DNA from: Shewanella sp. MBTL60-112-B2
GTDB taxonomy: Bacteria > Pseudomonadota > Gammaproteobacteria > Enterobacterales > Shewanellaceae
Direction: 5' to 3'
Assembly: GCF_019655055.1 (NCBI RefSeq)
Contig: NZ_BPFA01000024.1
Span: 1 to 64,000, forward strand
Length of the DNA stretch: 64,000 nt
Part shown: one piece after another, positions 1 to 7,624 of the stretch
How the letters are laid out: each line of letters starts with the position of its first letter
Numbering within the stretch: the stretch's first letter is position 1
The notes under the pieces: model-generated
The model's input: only the letters and a program-made list of their open reading frames with translations
What the model was told of the DNA's origin: nothing
Database searches by the model: none
Translations under genes and position numbers: made by a program

Positions 1-109
1 TTTAATTCCTCTAAAGAGCCGTTCGAGACTAGGACGTTGATAGGCAAGGTGTGTAAGCGTTGTGAGGCGTTGAGCTAACTTGTACTAATGACTCGTGAGG
101 CTTAACCAT
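1..109 (+). rRNA. 23S ribosomal RNA, 3' end (partial)
   Basis: The first ~109 bases match the conserved 3' end of bacterial 23S rRNA, including the segment around GATAGGCAAGGTGTGTAAGC and the terminal GTGAGGCTTAACC that pairs with the 23S 5' end. The gene is cut by the window edge. The 3' boundary is placed by analogy with E. coli and may be off by a few bases. Confidence 0.95.
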
Positions 110-253
110 ACAACCCTGATGGGTTTTGTATGAGAGACTAATGTTTCTAAAGACAAAATTAGAACTTACTCTGAAAAGAGTGACACTTAATGTAGTGTGA
201 ACCCAATTTTTAAGACTTGCATAGCGAGTCCAGCTTTCTAAATTTACCCAATT

Positions 254-373
254 TGTCTGGAAACCATAGAGCTGTGGCACCACCTGAATCCATTCCGAAC
301 TCAGAAGTGAAACGCAGTATCGCCGATGGTAGTGTGGGGTCTCCCCATGTGAGAGTAGGTCATTTCCAGGCGC
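254..373 (+). rRNA. rrf: 5S ribosomal RNA
   Basis: About 120 bases with the 5S core CCGAACTCAGAAGTGAAAC and GATGGTAGTGTGGGGTCTCC. The ends TGTCTGGAAA and TTTCCAGGCG pair as helix I. It lies ~145 bases after the 23S end and is followed at once by a strong terminator, so this is the end of an rRNA operon with no distal tRNA. Ends are good to about two bases. Confidence 0.96.
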
Positions 374-383
374 CAAATACGAG

Positions 384-413
384 AAAGCCCGCTACCATGT
401 AGCGGGCTTTTTT
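384..413 (+). terminator. rRNA operon terminator
   Basis: A perfect 10-bp stem, AAAGCCCGCT / AGCGGGCTTT, with a 7-base loop is followed by a T run. It stands 10 bases after the 5S gene. Confidence 0.93.
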
Positions 414-488
414 ACGTCTGGAATTTGTGAATTTATGTGTGCTTTATCATCAGATATTCGTAAGTAGACTGACTAATACCATTCCACC

Positions 489-660
489 TTAATATCTAGT
501 CATTGCAGCCCAATTTCTACGGTATCGAGATATCCCTCTTTCTGTATCACTAATGAAGTTGTTCCAAGTATAGGAGCAAGCATTGACTATATCCTCATAA
601 CATTGAGAGCAGCGATTTGCTAAATGCTGCTGTAACCAGCTCCATAGTTACTCTACCTCC
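489..660 (-). pseudogene. IS630-type transposase remnant (C-terminal end)
   Basis: Read on the minus strand, the stretch from ~644 to the stop at 489-491 encodes WSWLQQHLANRCSQCYEDIV, then NACSYTWNNF and SRYRRNWA. This is the pattern of the C-terminus of IS630-family transposases (VENVWSWLRQH...YEDIV.A...AWN.F...R....R.W). Just upstream the frame is broken: a TAA at 648-650 sits where the family has the residue after VE, and earlier codons do not stay in one frame. Only the last ~55 codons remain. No intact IS is present. The family call rests on pattern recall and a profile search would settle it. Confidence 0.7.
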
Positions 661-941
661 TATATCCATTCAATATTTGCTGCTGCATTAAGCTATCTAG
701 GCTCGTCGTAATTTTCTCTTGGTGTACTCCAAAGCAATGGCTTTAGACTGTCTAGGGCGTGTGACATTAATGCACATTAAGGACATTAAAGAATGTATTG
801 CTACCTATGCTTAAGATTTACTTTCGAGGCTATTTTAAAGGGCTTGGCTGGAGGGAATACGACTAATGGGTGATAACGTATGGGGTTCAATAATGATAAG
901 TTGACAGCGTTGTCATTAATTCTAAAGGATATAGAAATAAG
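661..941. other. Gene-free stretch before the GH16-like gene
   Basis: I see no convincing ORF, RNA or repeat in 661-941. Together with the IS630 relic at 489-660 it forms a ~530-base non-coding gap after the rRNA operon. A few short direct repeats (ACATTAA at 764-790) are visible but have no clear meaning. The promoter of the downstream gene should lie at its right end; no strong sigma70 pair is obvious. Confidence 0.6.
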
Positions 942-1877
942 ATGAATACATCTCAGAGCTTATCAATATTAACGCTTTCACTATTTTTGGGGATCTCAAG
1001 CTTTTCTTTTGCTAGCAATGAGCAGGTTTTCTTCGATGATTTTAGTTATATAGATGTCCAGAGTTTTAATAGCAACGGTTGGAAAGCTAGAACTGAAACT
1101 GGTCATCCGGGTATCGCAGAGGCAAGTTGGTCAGCTGAAGGTTTAAGTTTTCATCCAGAGCTTAAAGAAGCACATCGTGGAGCGATTAGAATGAGCTCTG
1201 TGACGGCAGGAGAAGGATCTAACACCCGTCACACCCAGTTTTGCCACAAACGTAAGTACTTAGAAGGAACCTATGCATCAAGAGTGTTTTTTCGAGACTC
1301 ACCAACGTATGGTCCCGATGGCGATGAAGTTATCCAAACTTTCTATACCATTAGTCCGTTAGAGTTTCCATTGGATCCCAGTTACAGCGAAGTTGATTTT
1401 GAGTACCTGCCTAATGGTGGCTGGGGGAGCGATAGCTCGCCTGCTATGTGGACTACGACTTGGGAAACCTTTCAACTCGAGCCTTGGACTAAAGTAAATG
1501 AGTACACCCGCAAGGAGGGGAGTTACGCTGGTTGGCGGGTGTTGGTTATGACAGTAGAAAAAGACGAGGTCAATTATTATGTCGATGGTAAGCTTATTTC
1601 TACTCATACCGAAAACGTGGCTCCTGAGCAGCCTATGTCGATTAACTTCAATTTATGGTTTATGCCTAAGGGCGCAGACGGTTCTATCGGTCCAGTGGAT
1701 TCTGATGAGTTGAGAGAGTACCAGCAGGATATTGATTGGGTGTATCACATTGCGAACGTAATAGTCACTCCTGAGCAGGCGTTGAGCCGAGTGGCTAGCC
1801 TACAGGAACGCGATATTAGATACATTGACGCTGTTGCACAGACAAATCCTGCTTTACCTTCTCCATGTGGTTTATAA
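942..1877 (+). CDS. Secreted GH16-like glycoside hydrolase
   Basis: 311 residues with an N-terminal signal peptide (hydrophobic residues ~8-23, cleavage probably after SFA, residue ~24). Residues ~30-275 look like a concanavalin-like jelly roll: FFDDFSY near the start, and the GH16 catalytic signature ExDxE as E150-V-D152-F-E154 in the YSEVDFEYLPNGGW context. In GH16 the first Glu is the nucleophile and the last the acid/base. The substrate (laminarin, agar, carrageenan or another beta-glucan or galactan) cannot be read from sequence. The ~35-residue tail after the domain is of unknown use. It stands alone between an rRNA operon and the tRNA-Trp units, next to IS debris, so it may have been acquired. 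A weak RBS (AAGGATAT) precedes the ATG. A lyase with the same fold is the main alternative. Confidence 0.72.
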   Translation: MNTSQSLSILTLSLFLGISSFSFASNEQVFFDDFSYIDVQSFNSNGWKARTETGHPGIAEASWSAEGLSFHPELKEAHRGAIRMSSVTAGEGSNTRHTQFCHKRKYLEGTYASRVFFRDSPTYGPDGDEVIQTFYTISPLEFPLDPSYSEVDFEYLPNGGWGSDSSPAMWTTTWETFQLEPWTKVNEYTRKEGSYAGWRVLVMTVEKDEVNYYVDGKLISTHTENVAPEQPMSINFNLWFMPKGADGSIGPVDSDELREYQQDIDWVYHIANVIVTPEQALSRVASLQERDIRYIDAVAQTNPALPSPCGL

Positions 1878-1965
1878 CTCACGTTCTGGAGAGTGAACTT
1901 AGCTCTTCGAGCTTGTATTTCAAAGGGAGAGGTAAGTTAAATGGTTAAAGTCCATACTATGTGTT

Positions 1966-1993
1966 TGAAAAATCCGCATGCGGTGGGTTTTCG
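1966..1993 (+). terminator. Possible terminator after the GH16-like gene
   Basis: The palindrome CCGCATGCGG (1974-1983) is flanked by AAAA on the left and GGGTTTTC on the right. The stem is short, so the call is tentative. Confidence 0.4.
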
Positions 1994-2004
1994 TTAAAAA
2001 GTAC

Positions 2005-2033
2005 TTTACCTTTTGGCTGAGATTAAGCAAAAT
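2005..2033 (+). promoter_or_regulatory. Promoter of first tRNA-Trp
   Basis: TTTACC (2005-2010), a 17-base spacer and CAAAAT (2028-2033), just ahead of the tRNA. The same layout recurs at 2297-2325 before the second copy, which supports it. Confidence 0.6.
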
Positions 2034-2046
2034 CCATCTCATCGAC

Positions 2047-2123
2047 AGGGGTGTAGCTCCAATTGGTAGAGCGCCGGTCTCCAAAACCGGATGTTGTGAG
2101 TTCGAATCTCCCCACCCCTGCCA
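2047..2123 (+). tRNA. tRNA-Trp (CCA), copy 1
   Basis: 77 nt including encoded CCA. The acceptor AGGGGTG pairs with CACCCCT. The anticodon loop is CTCCAAA, anticodon CCA. The T arm GTGAGTTCGAATCTCCC is regular. Own promoter and own terminator. Confidence 0.97.
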
Positions 2124-2130
2124 AATTTAG

Positions 2131-2160
2131 AAAAAGCCGAGCTAATAGCTCGGCTTTTTT
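2131..2160 (+). terminator. Terminator after tRNA-Trp copy 1
   Basis: Stem AAAAAGCCGAGCT / AGCTCGGCTTTTTT with a tiny AAT loop, 8 bases after the tRNA. Confidence 0.92.
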
Positions 2161-2296
2161 GCATCTGTCGTTTACTGTTTTAGTGAGTGGATTTAGTCAG
2201 TGTGCTCAGAGAGTTTTATCTAGCGGGTTATGGATTATTATATTTGGCACTATTGTCCGAAAAAACCACAGTTGACGCGCTTTAGATAAAAAAAGC

Positions 2297-2325
2297 TTTA
2301 CCTTTGGGGGCTGATTAAGCATAAT
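2297..2325 (+). promoter_or_regulatory. Promoter of second tRNA-Trp
   Basis: TTTACC (2297-2302), a 17-base spacer and CATAAT (2320-2325). The CATAAT box is the same as in the tRNA-Met/Leu/Gln promoter at 28160-28188. Confidence 0.68.
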
Positions 2326-2338
2326 CCTTTTCGTCGAC

Positions 2339-2415
2339 AGGGGTGTAGCTCCAATTGGTAGAGCGCCGGTCTCCAAAACCGGATGTTGTGAGTTCGAATC
2401 TCCCCACCCCTGCCA
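2339..2415 (+). tRNA. tRNA-Trp (CCA), copy 2
   Basis: 77 nt, identical to the copy at 2047-2123 over its whole length, anticodon CCA, encoded 3' CCA. The whole promoter-tRNA-terminator unit is duplicated; the flanks have drifted while the tRNA has not. Confidence 0.97.
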
Positions 2416-2423
2416 AAATTCAG

Positions 2424-2451
2424 AAAAAGCCGAGCAATAGCTCGGCTTTTT
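2424..2451 (+). terminator. Terminator after tRNA-Trp copy 2
   Basis: Stem AAAAAGCCGAGC / GCTCGGCTTTTT with a 4-base loop, a diverged copy of the terminator at 2131-2160. Confidence 0.92.
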
Positions 2452-2575
2452 CGTATCTGCAGTTTATGATTATATCTTCTAGTAATGATTGGGTAACCTA
2501 AACCATTTTATCTAAGTGCCGGCTAGCTGTTATGCTAATGCGATACTATATTCCCCCTTTTTAGATTGAGTCGTC

Positions 2576-2926
2576 ATGGAAAAGAATGCTTATCTTGATG
2601 CCATGGGCATTACCCGCTGGAAAAAAGCTGTCCCACAGGCGGATATATTGACTGTGCTAGTCAATCCTTTGCGCATCAAAGATGTCGATAGTCCAATTAT
2701 TGGTACAGTACTCAGTTTGATTGGCGCTGACGTGAATCTTTGTCGTTTCGCGGTTAGAGCTGAAGGGGGCGCCAAAGTGATCTGGGATATGCGTGGTAAG
2801 CTGGCGGTTGCTGGTGATGATAGAATAATCTCAGCTCCGATTAACGAGCTAGAAAGCAGTGTTGAAGCTAAGAAAGCATTATGGGGCAATATGCAGGCTT
2901 ATATACTTAATAAGGATGCTCAATGA
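2576..2926 (+). CDS. holD: DNA polymerase III psi subunit (HolD)
   Basis: 116 residues. HolD links the clamp-loader core to chi (HolC) and so to SSB on the lagging strand. The N-terminal LDAMGITRWKKA matches the conserved HolD start (LxxLGITxW, the chi-contact region), and the C-terminal SSVEAKKALWGNMQAYIL matches the ...AALWQQICTY... region of E. coli HolD. The middle is divergent, as is usual for this fast-evolving subunit. It overlaps rimI by the ATGA at 2923-2926, the same holD-rimI pairing as in E. coli, which strengthens the call. Confidence 0.85.
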   Translation: MEKNAYLDAMGITRWKKAVPQADILTVLVNPLRIKDVDSPIIGTVLSLIGADVNLCRFAVRAEGGAKVIWDMRGKLAVAGDDRIISAPINELESSVEAKKALWGNMQAYILNKDAQ

Positions 2927-3360
2927 CACTGAGTCTGCTGAATGAGGATATGTCGTCTCAAATGGCTGCTATTGCTGCTACAGCGCATTCTCACCCGATG
3001 AGTGAGGCTACAATTAAAAGCTGCTTTGGTAATTTGTATACTTGCTTTGGTGTTTTTGATAATGAACTACTTTGCGGCTTCGCCATTTTGCACCAAATTT
3101 TTGAAGATGCGACCTTGATGGATATCTGTGTTGATCCAAGCTATCAGGGAAAAGGTCACGGTAAGGCTTTGTTGAACGCTGTTATCGCTGAGGTAAAGGC
3201 GAAAGGAGCTGAGATACTACTGTTAGAGGTTCGTCAATCTGGCGCGCCAGCAAGAGCGCTTTATGAAGCCCTAGGTTTTATGGAGACAGGGGTTCGTAAA
3301 GGTTACTACAAGACGGAAACTGGTAGCGAAGATGCGATATTGATGCAGCTCTCGCTTTAA
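2923..3360 (+). CDS. rimI: Ribosomal protein S18 alanine N-acetyltransferase (RimI)
   Basis: 145 residues, one GNAT domain. The acetyl-CoA loop appears as VDPSYQGKGHGKALL (residues ~66-80, Q/RxxGxG/A type), followed by the LLEVRQSGAPARALYEALGF segment typical of RimI. It acetylates the N-terminal alanine of ribosomal protein S18. The start overlaps the end of holD by four bases (ATGA), so the two are translationally coupled. The C-terminal YYKTETGSEDAILMQL is the usual RimI ending. Confidence 0.93.
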   Translation: MTLSLLNEDMSSQMAAIAATAHSHPMSEATIKSCFGNLYTCFGVFDNELLCGFAILHQIFEDATLMDICVDPSYQGKGHGKALLNAVIAEVKAKGAEILLLEVRQSGAPARALYEALGFMETGVRKGYYKTETGSEDAILMQLSL

Positions 3361-3396
3361 CAAGCTGAACGGCAAATCGAATTAAAGTCTGATATA

Positions 3397-3424
3397 AAAA
3401 TAGCGCCAATAGGCGCTATTTTTA
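3397..3424. terminator. Bidirectional terminator between rimI and lipA
   Basis: Symmetric hairpin AAAATAGCGCC / GGCGCTATTTT with a short loop and T or A runs on both sides. It can end holD-rimI on the plus strand and the lipA cluster on the minus strand. Confidence 0.9.
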
Positions 3425-3452
3425 TATGTATCAATTTTCTTGCAACAAAGCG

Positions 3453-4418
3453 TTATTTAACTTCTTTGCCTTGAGCTTGAAGATCTGCATGGTAGCTTGA
3501 GCGTACAAGTGGACCACAGGCTGCATGGGTAAAGCCTATGCTTTCAGCTAGCTCTTTTAGCTCGTCAAATTCCGCTGGTGATACGTATCTCTCAACAGGT
3601 AAGTGGAATTTTGATGGCTGTAAATATTGACCTAGCGTTAGCATCTCTACATTGTGAGTGCGCAAGTCATGTAATACCTGAGCTATCTCTTCATTGCTTT
3701 CGCCTAGACCCATCATCAGACCCGATTTAGTCGGAATGTGCGGGTGGCGCTCTTTAAACTTCTTCAATAGATCAAGTGACCATTGATAGTTAGCACCTGG
3801 GCGAGCCTTGCGGTAATGCATCGGCGCCGTTTCCAAGTTGTGGTTGAACACATCAGGTGGCTCAGTTGCCAAAATCTCAAGTGCTGCATCGATACGACCG
3901 CGGAAATCAGGCACTAAGGTTTCAATCTTGATTTCAGGGTTGAGTAAACGAATTTCGCGAATACAGTCGGCAAAGTGCTGAGCGCCACCATCACGTAGAT
4001 CATCACGGTCTACAGAGGTGATTACCACATACTTAAGCTTCATATCTTTGATAGTTTGAGCGAGTTTTTTTGGCTCTTCAGCATCAGGTTTTAGCGGACG
4101 ACCATGAGCAACGTCGCAGAATGGACAGCGACGAGTGCAGATTGCACCTAAGATCATAAAGGTTGCTGTACCGTGGTTGAAGCACTCAGAAAGGTTTGGA
4201 CAAGATGCCTCTTCACATACAGAGTGCAAGCCATTTTTACGCAAGGCTTGCTTAATCTCTGTAATGCGCTGATTTGAAGCCGGCAGCTTAACTCGAAGCC
4301 AGTCTGGCTTTCTTAACATGGTGTCACGTTCAGATGGCACCACTTTTACTGGAATGCGGGAAACCTTGTCTGCGTCTCTTAGTTTAACGCCAGGTTGTAA
4401 TCTTTCAGGCCTATTCAT
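3453..4418 (-). CDS. lipA: Lipoyl synthase
   Basis: 321 residues. Radical-SAM enzyme that inserts two sulfurs into protein-bound octanoyl groups to make lipoyl cofactor. Both cysteine sets are visible: the auxiliary cluster C68-x4-C73-x5-C79 (CEEASCPNLSEC) and the SAM cluster C94-x3-C98-x2-C101 (CTRRCPFC). The spacing and numbering match the E. coli enzyme. Near the C-terminus GPLVRSSYHAD carries the conserved serine that binds the auxiliary cluster. The start overlaps the end of lipB by 8 bases, the two pathway enzymes being adjacent and in order. Confidence 0.98.
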   Translation of the reverse strand: MNRPERLQPGVKLRDADKVSRIPVKVVPSERDTMLRKPDWLRVKLPASNQRITEIKQALRKNGLHSVCEEASCPNLSECFNHGTATFMILGAICTRRCPFCDVAHGRPLKPDAEEPKKLAQTIKDMKLKYVVITSVDRDDLRDGGAQHFADCIREIRLLNPEIKIETLVPDFRGRIDAALEILATEPPDVFNHNLETAPMHYRKARPGANYQWSLDLLKKFKERHPHIPTKSGLMMGLGESNEEIAQVLHDLRTHNVEMLTLGQYLQPSKFHLPVERYVSPAEFDELKELAESIGFTHAACGPLVRSSYHADLQAQGKEVK

Positions 4419-5076
4419 ATGACTCTGGTAATCCTTGGTGGTGAACTAGCTTATCTAAACCGAGTTCTTGGCTAAGGGTTTCGATCAGTTGGGCACCTGC
4501 CTCTTCGACAGTTTGTGGTCCACCGAGCTGTTTGCATTGGATCATTTCCATGCCAGCGTAACCACAAGGGTTTATGCGCTGAAATGGTGACATATCCATA
4601 TCGACATTAAGGGCCAATCCGTGGAAAGAGCATCCCTTACGGATCCTAAGACCGAGTGATGCGATCTTACGTTCTTCAACATAAACACCTGGCGCATCAG
4701 CTTTGGCATAAGCTTCAATCTGATAACGTGCAAGCATATTCACTATGCTCTGTTCTATATGAGTGACGAGCTGGCGCACACCCACTTTAAGGCGTTTAAT
4801 ATCGAGAAGAGGGTAAACGACGAGCTGACCAGGACCGTGGTAGGTAACCTGACCTCCGCGGTCTACCTGAATAACAGGTATATCGCCAGGGTTTAGAATG
4901 TGCTCACTCTTACCTGCTTGGCCTTGAGTGAATACTGGCGTATGTTCAACAATCCAGATCTCATCTTGACTGTTCTCATCGCGATTATCTGTGTAGTGCT
5001 GCATCGCGTGCCACACTGATTCGTAATCTTGTCTACCTAGATGACGAATATGCAAAGCGTTATCGTACAAGGGCAA
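4411..5076 (-). CDS. lipB: Octanoyltransferase (LipB)
   Basis: 221 residues from a TTG at 5074-5076. It transfers octanoate from acyl carrier protein to lipoyl domains, supplying LipA. RGGQVTYHGPGQLVVYPL (residues ~73-90) is the family signature. The catalytic pair is K137 (RKIASLG) and C171 (NPCGY). An in-frame TTG two codons later (5068-5070) has better spacing from GGGGAGAGG, so the true start could be either. No ATG is available near the family N-terminus. It precedes lipA, with an 8-base overlap. Confidence 0.96.
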   Translation of the reverse strand: MPLYDNALHIRHLGRQDYESVWHAMQHYTDNRDENSQDEIWIVEHTPVFTQGQAGKSEHILNPGDIPVIQVDRGGQVTYHGPGQLVVYPLLDIKRLKVGVRQLVTHIEQSIVNMLARYQIEAYAKADAPGVYVEERKIASLGLRIRKGCSFHGLALNVDMDMSPFQRINPCGYAGMEMIQCKQLGGPQTVEEAGAQLIETLSQELGLDKLVHHQGLPESYE

Positions 5077-5117
5077 CCTCTCCCCTCAAATATTTGTGCG
5101 GGCTATTATACGCTTCA

Positions 5118-5153
5118 AAATGATAAATGTAATACGGATCACATTTATCATTT
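5118..5153. terminator. AT-rich perfect hairpin between ybeD and lipB
   Basis: Thirteen-base perfect inverted repeat, AAATGATAAATGT / ACATTTATCATTT, around a 10-base loop. It sits 12 bases past the ybeD stop in the direction of transcription. The stem is AT-rich and is followed by only TTTT on the minus strand, so it may be a weak terminator, an mRNA stabiliser or an operator. Confidence 0.5.
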
Positions 5154-5164
5154 ATGATTAATAT

Positions 5165-5431
5165 TTATAGTACGCGTTTAACGCCTTCAATCGCAGCAAG
5201 TTGAGTATAAAGTTTCTCGATATGCTCTTTACTTGTAACGGTTATACGTATGGTCACAGAGTTGTAAGTGCCTTTGCTTGACGCTTTTGTTGTTGGTGCA
5301 TAATCACCAGGTGCTAGGCTTTGAGCCACAGCTACAACGCGATCTGCTAATGTGTCACTCGCATCGCCTACAATTTTAAATGGAAAAGAAGCTGGGAATT
5401 CCATTAGTTCATCAAATTTAGTATCTAACAT
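5165..5431 (-). CDS. ybeD: DUF493 family protein YbeD
   Basis: 88 residues, the usual length of the YbeD/DUF493 family, a small ferredoxin-like ACT-type fold with regulatory but poorly defined roles. The start [19 protein letters not shown] and the end [11 protein letters not shown] are typical. It lies between dacA and lipB, the same dacA-ybeD-lipB-lipA order as in E. coli. A strong hairpin separates it from lipB. Confidence 0.93.
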
Positions 5432-5520
5432 GTTTCACTCTCAAAGATTGCAATATTCACTTATATGGTGGCAATTATACCTTATTCAAGTGGCATAGGC
5501 TTGTTTGAAGTATAAAACGC

Positions 5521-5546
5521 AAGAAGCCACCCTAGGGTGGCTTCTT
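5521..5546 (-). terminator. Terminator after dacA
   Basis: Perfect 26-base palindrome AAGAAGCCACCC/TAGGGTGGCTTCTT between dacA and ybeD. On the minus strand it is followed by GCGTTTTA, so the T run is short. Partial read-through into ybeD-lipB-lipA is plausible. Confidence 0.75.
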
Positions 5547-5563
5547 CGTGTGCTTAGTTTGGC

Positions 5564-6736
5564 TTAGCTAAACCAGCCTGCAAACATCTGCTTGAAGTAA
5601 TCTAGTAGTTGGCTAAACCAGCTGCCTTCGTTGACTTCTTGTAGTGTTACAAGTGGGAACTGGGCGATATCTTTTCCGTTTAATTGGAAGTAGATACGAC
5701 CTACCGTTTCGCCTTTAGCGATAGGTGCATTAAGCTCTTTAGTTAGCTCAAAGTTTGCTTGTAGGTTTTTAGCTTGACCGCGACTAATAGTGATAGGAGT
5801 GTCAGTTACCACACCTAGGTCAATCGTTTCACGATCGCCATACCAGATTTTTTGAGTGACGAATGTGTCACCTGCTTTGTATGGAGTAACCGTTTCGAAG
5901 AAACGGAAGCCGTAGTTAAGTAACTTTTTGCTTTCAGCCTTACGCGCCGCTTCACTTTTAGTGCCCATTACCACTGAGATTAAACGCATGCCGTCTTTAG
6001 TTGCAGATGTTACAAGGTTGAAGCCTGCACCAGAAGTATGACCGGTTTTAATGCCGTCTACGCTTAGGCTCTTATCCCATAAAAGACCATTACGGTTGTA
6101 CTGCTTGATACCGTTGTAGGTAAAAGATTTCTCTTTGTATACAGCGTACTCTTCCGGAACATCACGAATAATTGCTGCGCCTAGAATTGCCATATCGTAG
6201 GCTGTACTTTTGTGATTGTCTGAGTCTAGACCGTGGCTGTTTTCAAAGTAGCTATCTTGCATGCCAAGTTGTTTAGCCCAAGAGTTCATTAGGTCAACAA
6301 AGCCGTCTTCTGTACCAGCAATATGTTCAGCCATAGCAACACAGGCATCGTTGCCTGATTGAATGATAATACCCTTGTTAAGATCTTCTACTGTGACTTT
6401 TTTGCCCACTTCAATAAACATCTTAGAAGAATCTGGGAAATTTTTAGACCAGGCTTTTTTGCTGATTGTCACTTCATCAGTCGGCGCAATGTTACCGACT
6501 TTTATTTCATGACCAATAACATAGCTGGTCATCATCTTGGTCAAGCTTGCAGGGTTTAAGCTTTCGTAAGCATTTTCCTCTGCAATGATTTGTCCAGTAT
6601 TGTAGTCCATAAGCACGTAGGCTTTAGCGGCAACTGTTGGTGCATTTGGAGTAACGACTGGGGCCGCTTGTGCTGATAATGCGGCGACTGAAGTCGCGAA
6701 CAAAAGTGTTTTTAAAGGTTTGTTCAATAAATTCAT
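5564..6736 (-). CDS. dacA: D-alanyl-D-alanine carboxypeptidase (PBP5/6 type)
   Basis: 390 residues. Trims the terminal D-Ala of peptidoglycan pentapeptides in the periplasm. Signal peptide at residues 1-25 (cleavage near AQA-APV). Active-site motifs: S64-LT-K67 (ASLTKMM), S127-G-N129 (QSGND) and K230-T-G232 (GIKTGHTSG). A C-terminal beta domain follows, then the amphipathic anchor SWFSQLLDYFKQMFAGWFS that holds PBP5-type enzymes on the outer face of the inner membrane. The gene follows rlpA in the elongation cluster. Confidence 0.97.
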   Translation of the reverse strand: MNLLNKPLKTLLFATSVAALSAQAAPVVTPNAPTVAAKAYVLMDYNTGQIIAEENAYESLNPASLTKMMTSYVIGHEIKVGNIAPTDEVTISKKAWSKNFPDSSKMFIEVGKKVTVEDLNKGIIIQSGNDACVAMAEHIAGTEDGFVDLMNSWAKQLGMQDSYFENSHGLDSDNHKSTAYDMAILGAAIIRDVPEEYAVYKEKSFTYNGIKQYNRNGLLWDKSLSVDGIKTGHTSGAGFNLVTSATKDGMRLISVVMGTKSEAARKAESKKLLNYGFRFFETVTPYKAGDTFVTQKIWYGDRETIDLGVVTDTPITISRGQAKNLQANFELTKELNAPIAKGETVGRIYFQLNGKDIAQFPLVTLQEVNEGSWFSQLLDYFKQMFAGWFS

Positions 6737-6841
6737 ATTAATAATGCACGTCTTAATAAGTTGATGTATGAAGAAAGTGTAATTCCCACGAGTATAACAT
6801 TAGTCGACAAGGGAATTCAGCGTTGGTTCATTAATCTTGGT

Positions 6842-7624
6842 TCATTCTGTAAGCAGATAACTTTGAGGGTAACCCTCTTGTTTTAGCTGCTCGGTTAGCT
6901 TAGTAGCAAGCTGCTGTTGGCCGATTGGACCGAGTTGTAAACGGTAGAGGTTATTCACACTCTGGACTCGGCTTTTTACCTGATATTTCTGCTCTAAAAC
7001 CGCCGCTAGACTATCTAAGCGTTCTTTGCTAGATGAGGCAACGACTTGAATATAATGCAGCTCAGTACCTTTGAGTTCGGCAAGAGCGGTAGACTCAGGA
7101 TCGGCAATGTAGATGACTTCTAAACTGACATTTGCTGTACCCGTTTTTAGCATATCTAAACGGTGAGCCGCAGCATAAGAGAGGTCGATAATTCTATCGG
7201 CATGGAAAGGGCCTCTGTCATTAACACGAACGATAACCGTCTTATTGTTTTTCAGGTTAGTGACCTTTACATAGCTAGGTAGTGGCAGTGTTTTATGGGC
7301 CGCAGACATGGAGTACATATCATATGTTTCTCCGTTAGAAGTTAGGTGGCCATGAAACTTAGCCCCATACCATGATGCGATGCCCTTATCGGCATACCCT
7401 TCACCGCTATCCATTACGTGATAGCTTTTGCCTAATACCGTGTAATTCTTTTTGTTGCCGCCACGACTATAGGGCTCATATTTGGGATGAGCATCTTCGA
7501 CCTTGGTCACATCAGGGGCTGAAGTCGGCGCTTTATCGTCATCAAGTTCGTAGCGACCACCGCTAGAGCATGCGGCAAGTGTTGCAGTTAAAAACAAGAT
7601 GGCAAGGATATTATTGCGTGGCAT
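6842..7624 (-). CDS. rlpA: RlpA lipoprotein with double-psi barrel and SPOR domain
   Basis: 260 residues. Lipobox LAAC-SS with C19 as the lipidated residue. Double-psi beta-barrel at ~75-170 with GIASWYGAKFHG and RVNDRGPFHADRIIDLS; the Glu/Asp set of RlpA lytic enzymes is compatible but not proof of activity. SPOR domain at ~185-260 for binding denuded septal glycan. In Pseudomonas RlpA is a lytic transglycosylase; in E. coli activity is lost. It overlaps the end of mltB by 14 bases and precedes dacA. Confidence 0.95.
   Translation of the reverse strand: MPRNNILAILFLTATLAACSSGGRYELDDDKAPTSAPDVTKVEDAHPKYEPYSRGGNKKNYTVLGKSYHVMDSGEGYADKGIASWYGAKFHGHLTSNGETYDMYSMSAAHKTLPLPSYVKVTNLKNNKTVIVRVNDRGPFHADRIIDLSYAAAHRLDMLKTGTANVSLEVIYIADPESTALAELKGTELHYIQVVASSSKERLDSLAAVLEQKYQVKSRVQSVNNLYRLQLGPIGQQQLATKLTEQLKQEGYPQSYLLTE

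Noticed and set aside
29..402. ORFs on both strands over the 23S/5S region
   Set aside because: They coincide with rRNA and its spacer.
2063..2275. ORF that begins inside tRNA-Trp copy 1
   Set aside because: It spans the tRNA and its terminator and has no RBS.
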